A DNA stretch of 26,214 nt from a virus, in IMG/VR virus record IMGVR_UViG_3300021960_000439, positions 1 through 26,214 of that record. One strand, given 5' to 3'. Of this stretch, positions 25,339-26,214 are shown piece after piece. The notes under the pieces were generated by a model. The model was not told where the DNA came from. It saw only the letters and a list, made by a program, of their open reading frames with translations, and made no database searches. Numbering within the stretch: position 1 is the stretch's first letter; each line of letters starts with the position of its first letter. A program made the translations under genes and the position numbers.

Positions 25339-26214
25339 ATGGCTTACAACATTACAACAACAGCAGGTGCCGCAATAACAACAGTAGCGGATGGTACCGT
25401 AGATAGTTCAGCAACTAGTTTGACCCTAGTTGGTAAGAACTATGCAGGTTACGGTGTCTTTCTAAATCAAAACTATGTTAAATTACTAGAGCATTTTGCA
25501 AATTCAACAGCACCTACAGCACCTTTATCAGGTCAGTTGTGGTACGACAGTGGAAACCAAGTACTAAAAGTGTACAATGGTTCTGCTTGGAAGCCTTTGA
25601 GTACAAGTAATTCAACTTCATCAACACCGTCAACTGCTATCACAGGCGATTTATGGTGGGATACAACAAACAGTCAGTTAAAAGCCTACAGTGGTACAGA
25701 ATGGATTGTTGTTGGTCCAGCGTTTACAGCATCAACTGGTCAAAGTGGTGCTCTAGTTGAAACAGTTATTGACTCAACAACAGCAAGTCATATTGTTATT
25801 AAGTTTTATATTACCAGTATTGTGGTAGCGATTGTAAGTAAAGATGCAACATTCACTCCACAAACACCTATTTCAGGATTTACAACTATTGTACCAGGTC
25901 TTAACTTGGTATCATCATCAGTTATCACAGGCGCACAGTTTACAGGTGACGTTAGTAACGCTTTAACACTTGGTGGTATTTCATCAAGTCAGTTCCTACG
26001 TAGTGATATTGCTGATCAAATTGACGCTAAACTTACTGTTAACTCAGACAATGGTCTAGTAGTTGGTGCTGACACTGACTTTACTGTTAACGTTGCTAGT
26101 GCTACAAGTGCTGTTGAAATGTTCCAAAACGTTTCAAACAACGACTTTAACTTTTATGTTAACAAAGGCGGCGCAAAAACACAGGTTATTAATTTAGATG
26201 GTGCTACTGGTGCT
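25339..26214 (+). CDS. Second tail-fibre protein, paralogue of the preceding gene, 3' truncated
   Basis: The frame opens at ATG 25339 and runs 292 codons to the window end without a stop, so the gene continues outside. It is colinear with the preceding fibre throughout: 'MAYNITTTAG' against MAYTITKSDG, 'TSLTLVGKNYAGYG' against TSLNLVGRNYSNYG, 'GQLWYD...LKVYNGSAWKPL', 'GDLWWDTTNSQLKAYSGTEW', 'ISGFTTIVPGLNL', 'LGGISSSQFLRSD' and 'DNGLVVGADTDFTVNV'. The likely role is a second fibre or appendage subunit sharing the same attachment domain. Its own late promoter core and close SD precede it. The part corresponding to the fibre repeats and tip lies outside the window, so whether the two differ most at the tip cannot be judged. 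Confidence 0.75.
   Translation, partial: MAYNITTTAGAAITTVADGTVDSSATSLTLVGKNYAGYGVFLNQNYVKLLEHFANSTAPTAPLSGQLWYDSGNQVLKVYNGSAWKPLSTSNSTSSTPSTAITGDLWWDTTNSQLKAYSGTEWIVVGPAFTASTGQSGALVETVIDSTTASHIVIKFYITSIVVAIVSKDATFTPQTPISGFTTIVPGLNLVSSSVITGAQFTGDVSNALTLGGISSSQFLRSDIADQIDAKLTVNSDNGLVVGADTDFTVNVASATSAVEMFQNVSNNDFNFYVNKGGAKTQVINLDGATGA

Noticed and set aside
1-26214. tRNA genes, CRISPR arrays, IS elements, attachment sites
   Set aside because: All intergenic gaps are 55 bases or shorter, and no cloverleaf, spaced direct repeat or transposase-like sequence was seen.

Overview
This window looks like the baseplate and tail-fibre part of the late structural module of a T4-like, contractile-tailed marine phage, of the cyanophage or pelagiphage kind. 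The evidence is recognisable gp5, gp25 and gp6 homologues in marine T4-like order, AT-rich coding sequence, all recognised genes on the + strand with almost no spacing, and T4-type late promoter cores (AATAAATA or GATAAATA) in several of the few intergenic gaps. I see no host gene, tRNA, integrase, IS element or CRISPR array. The host cannot be read from the window.

Layout. 1-2489: 3' part of a probable baseplate hub (gp27-like) gene, cut by the window edge. 2507-4603: gp5-like hub spike with an OB-fold, an octad beta-helix and a C-terminal muramidase-like domain. 4612-4989: gp25-like wedge/sheath-initiator protein. 5045-8455: an enlarged gp6-like wedge protein. 8455-22887: one uninterrupted 4810-residue structural protein, probably the gp7-like wedge protein, filling 55% of the window. 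22921-23586: an unrecognised 221-residue structural-type protein. 23606-25294: a repeat-bearing tail-fibre/appendage protein. 25339-26214: the first 292 codons of a colinear paralogue of that fibre, cut by the window edge. No gene-free stretch is longer than 55 bases.

How the genes fit together. By analogy with T4, the first two proteins would form the central hub and cell-puncturing needle. The gp25-, gp6- and giant gp7-like proteins would form the wedges around it and connect to the sheath. The fibre-like proteins would hang from the wedges and contact the cell. Late promoter candidates precede gp25, gp6, the 221-residue gene and the second fibre gene, so the operon probably has several internal starts.

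The most interesting item is the giant protein. I read in it a cupredoxin-like segment, three copies of a 'SPxGVxF' beta module, a KGT segment like that of T4 gp7, seven FG-GAP-like blades (two of them carrying the same type of inserted module), a tandem GSGY module and a C-terminal His/Glu-rich domain that could bind metal. All functional statements rest on reading the sequence; no database search was run.
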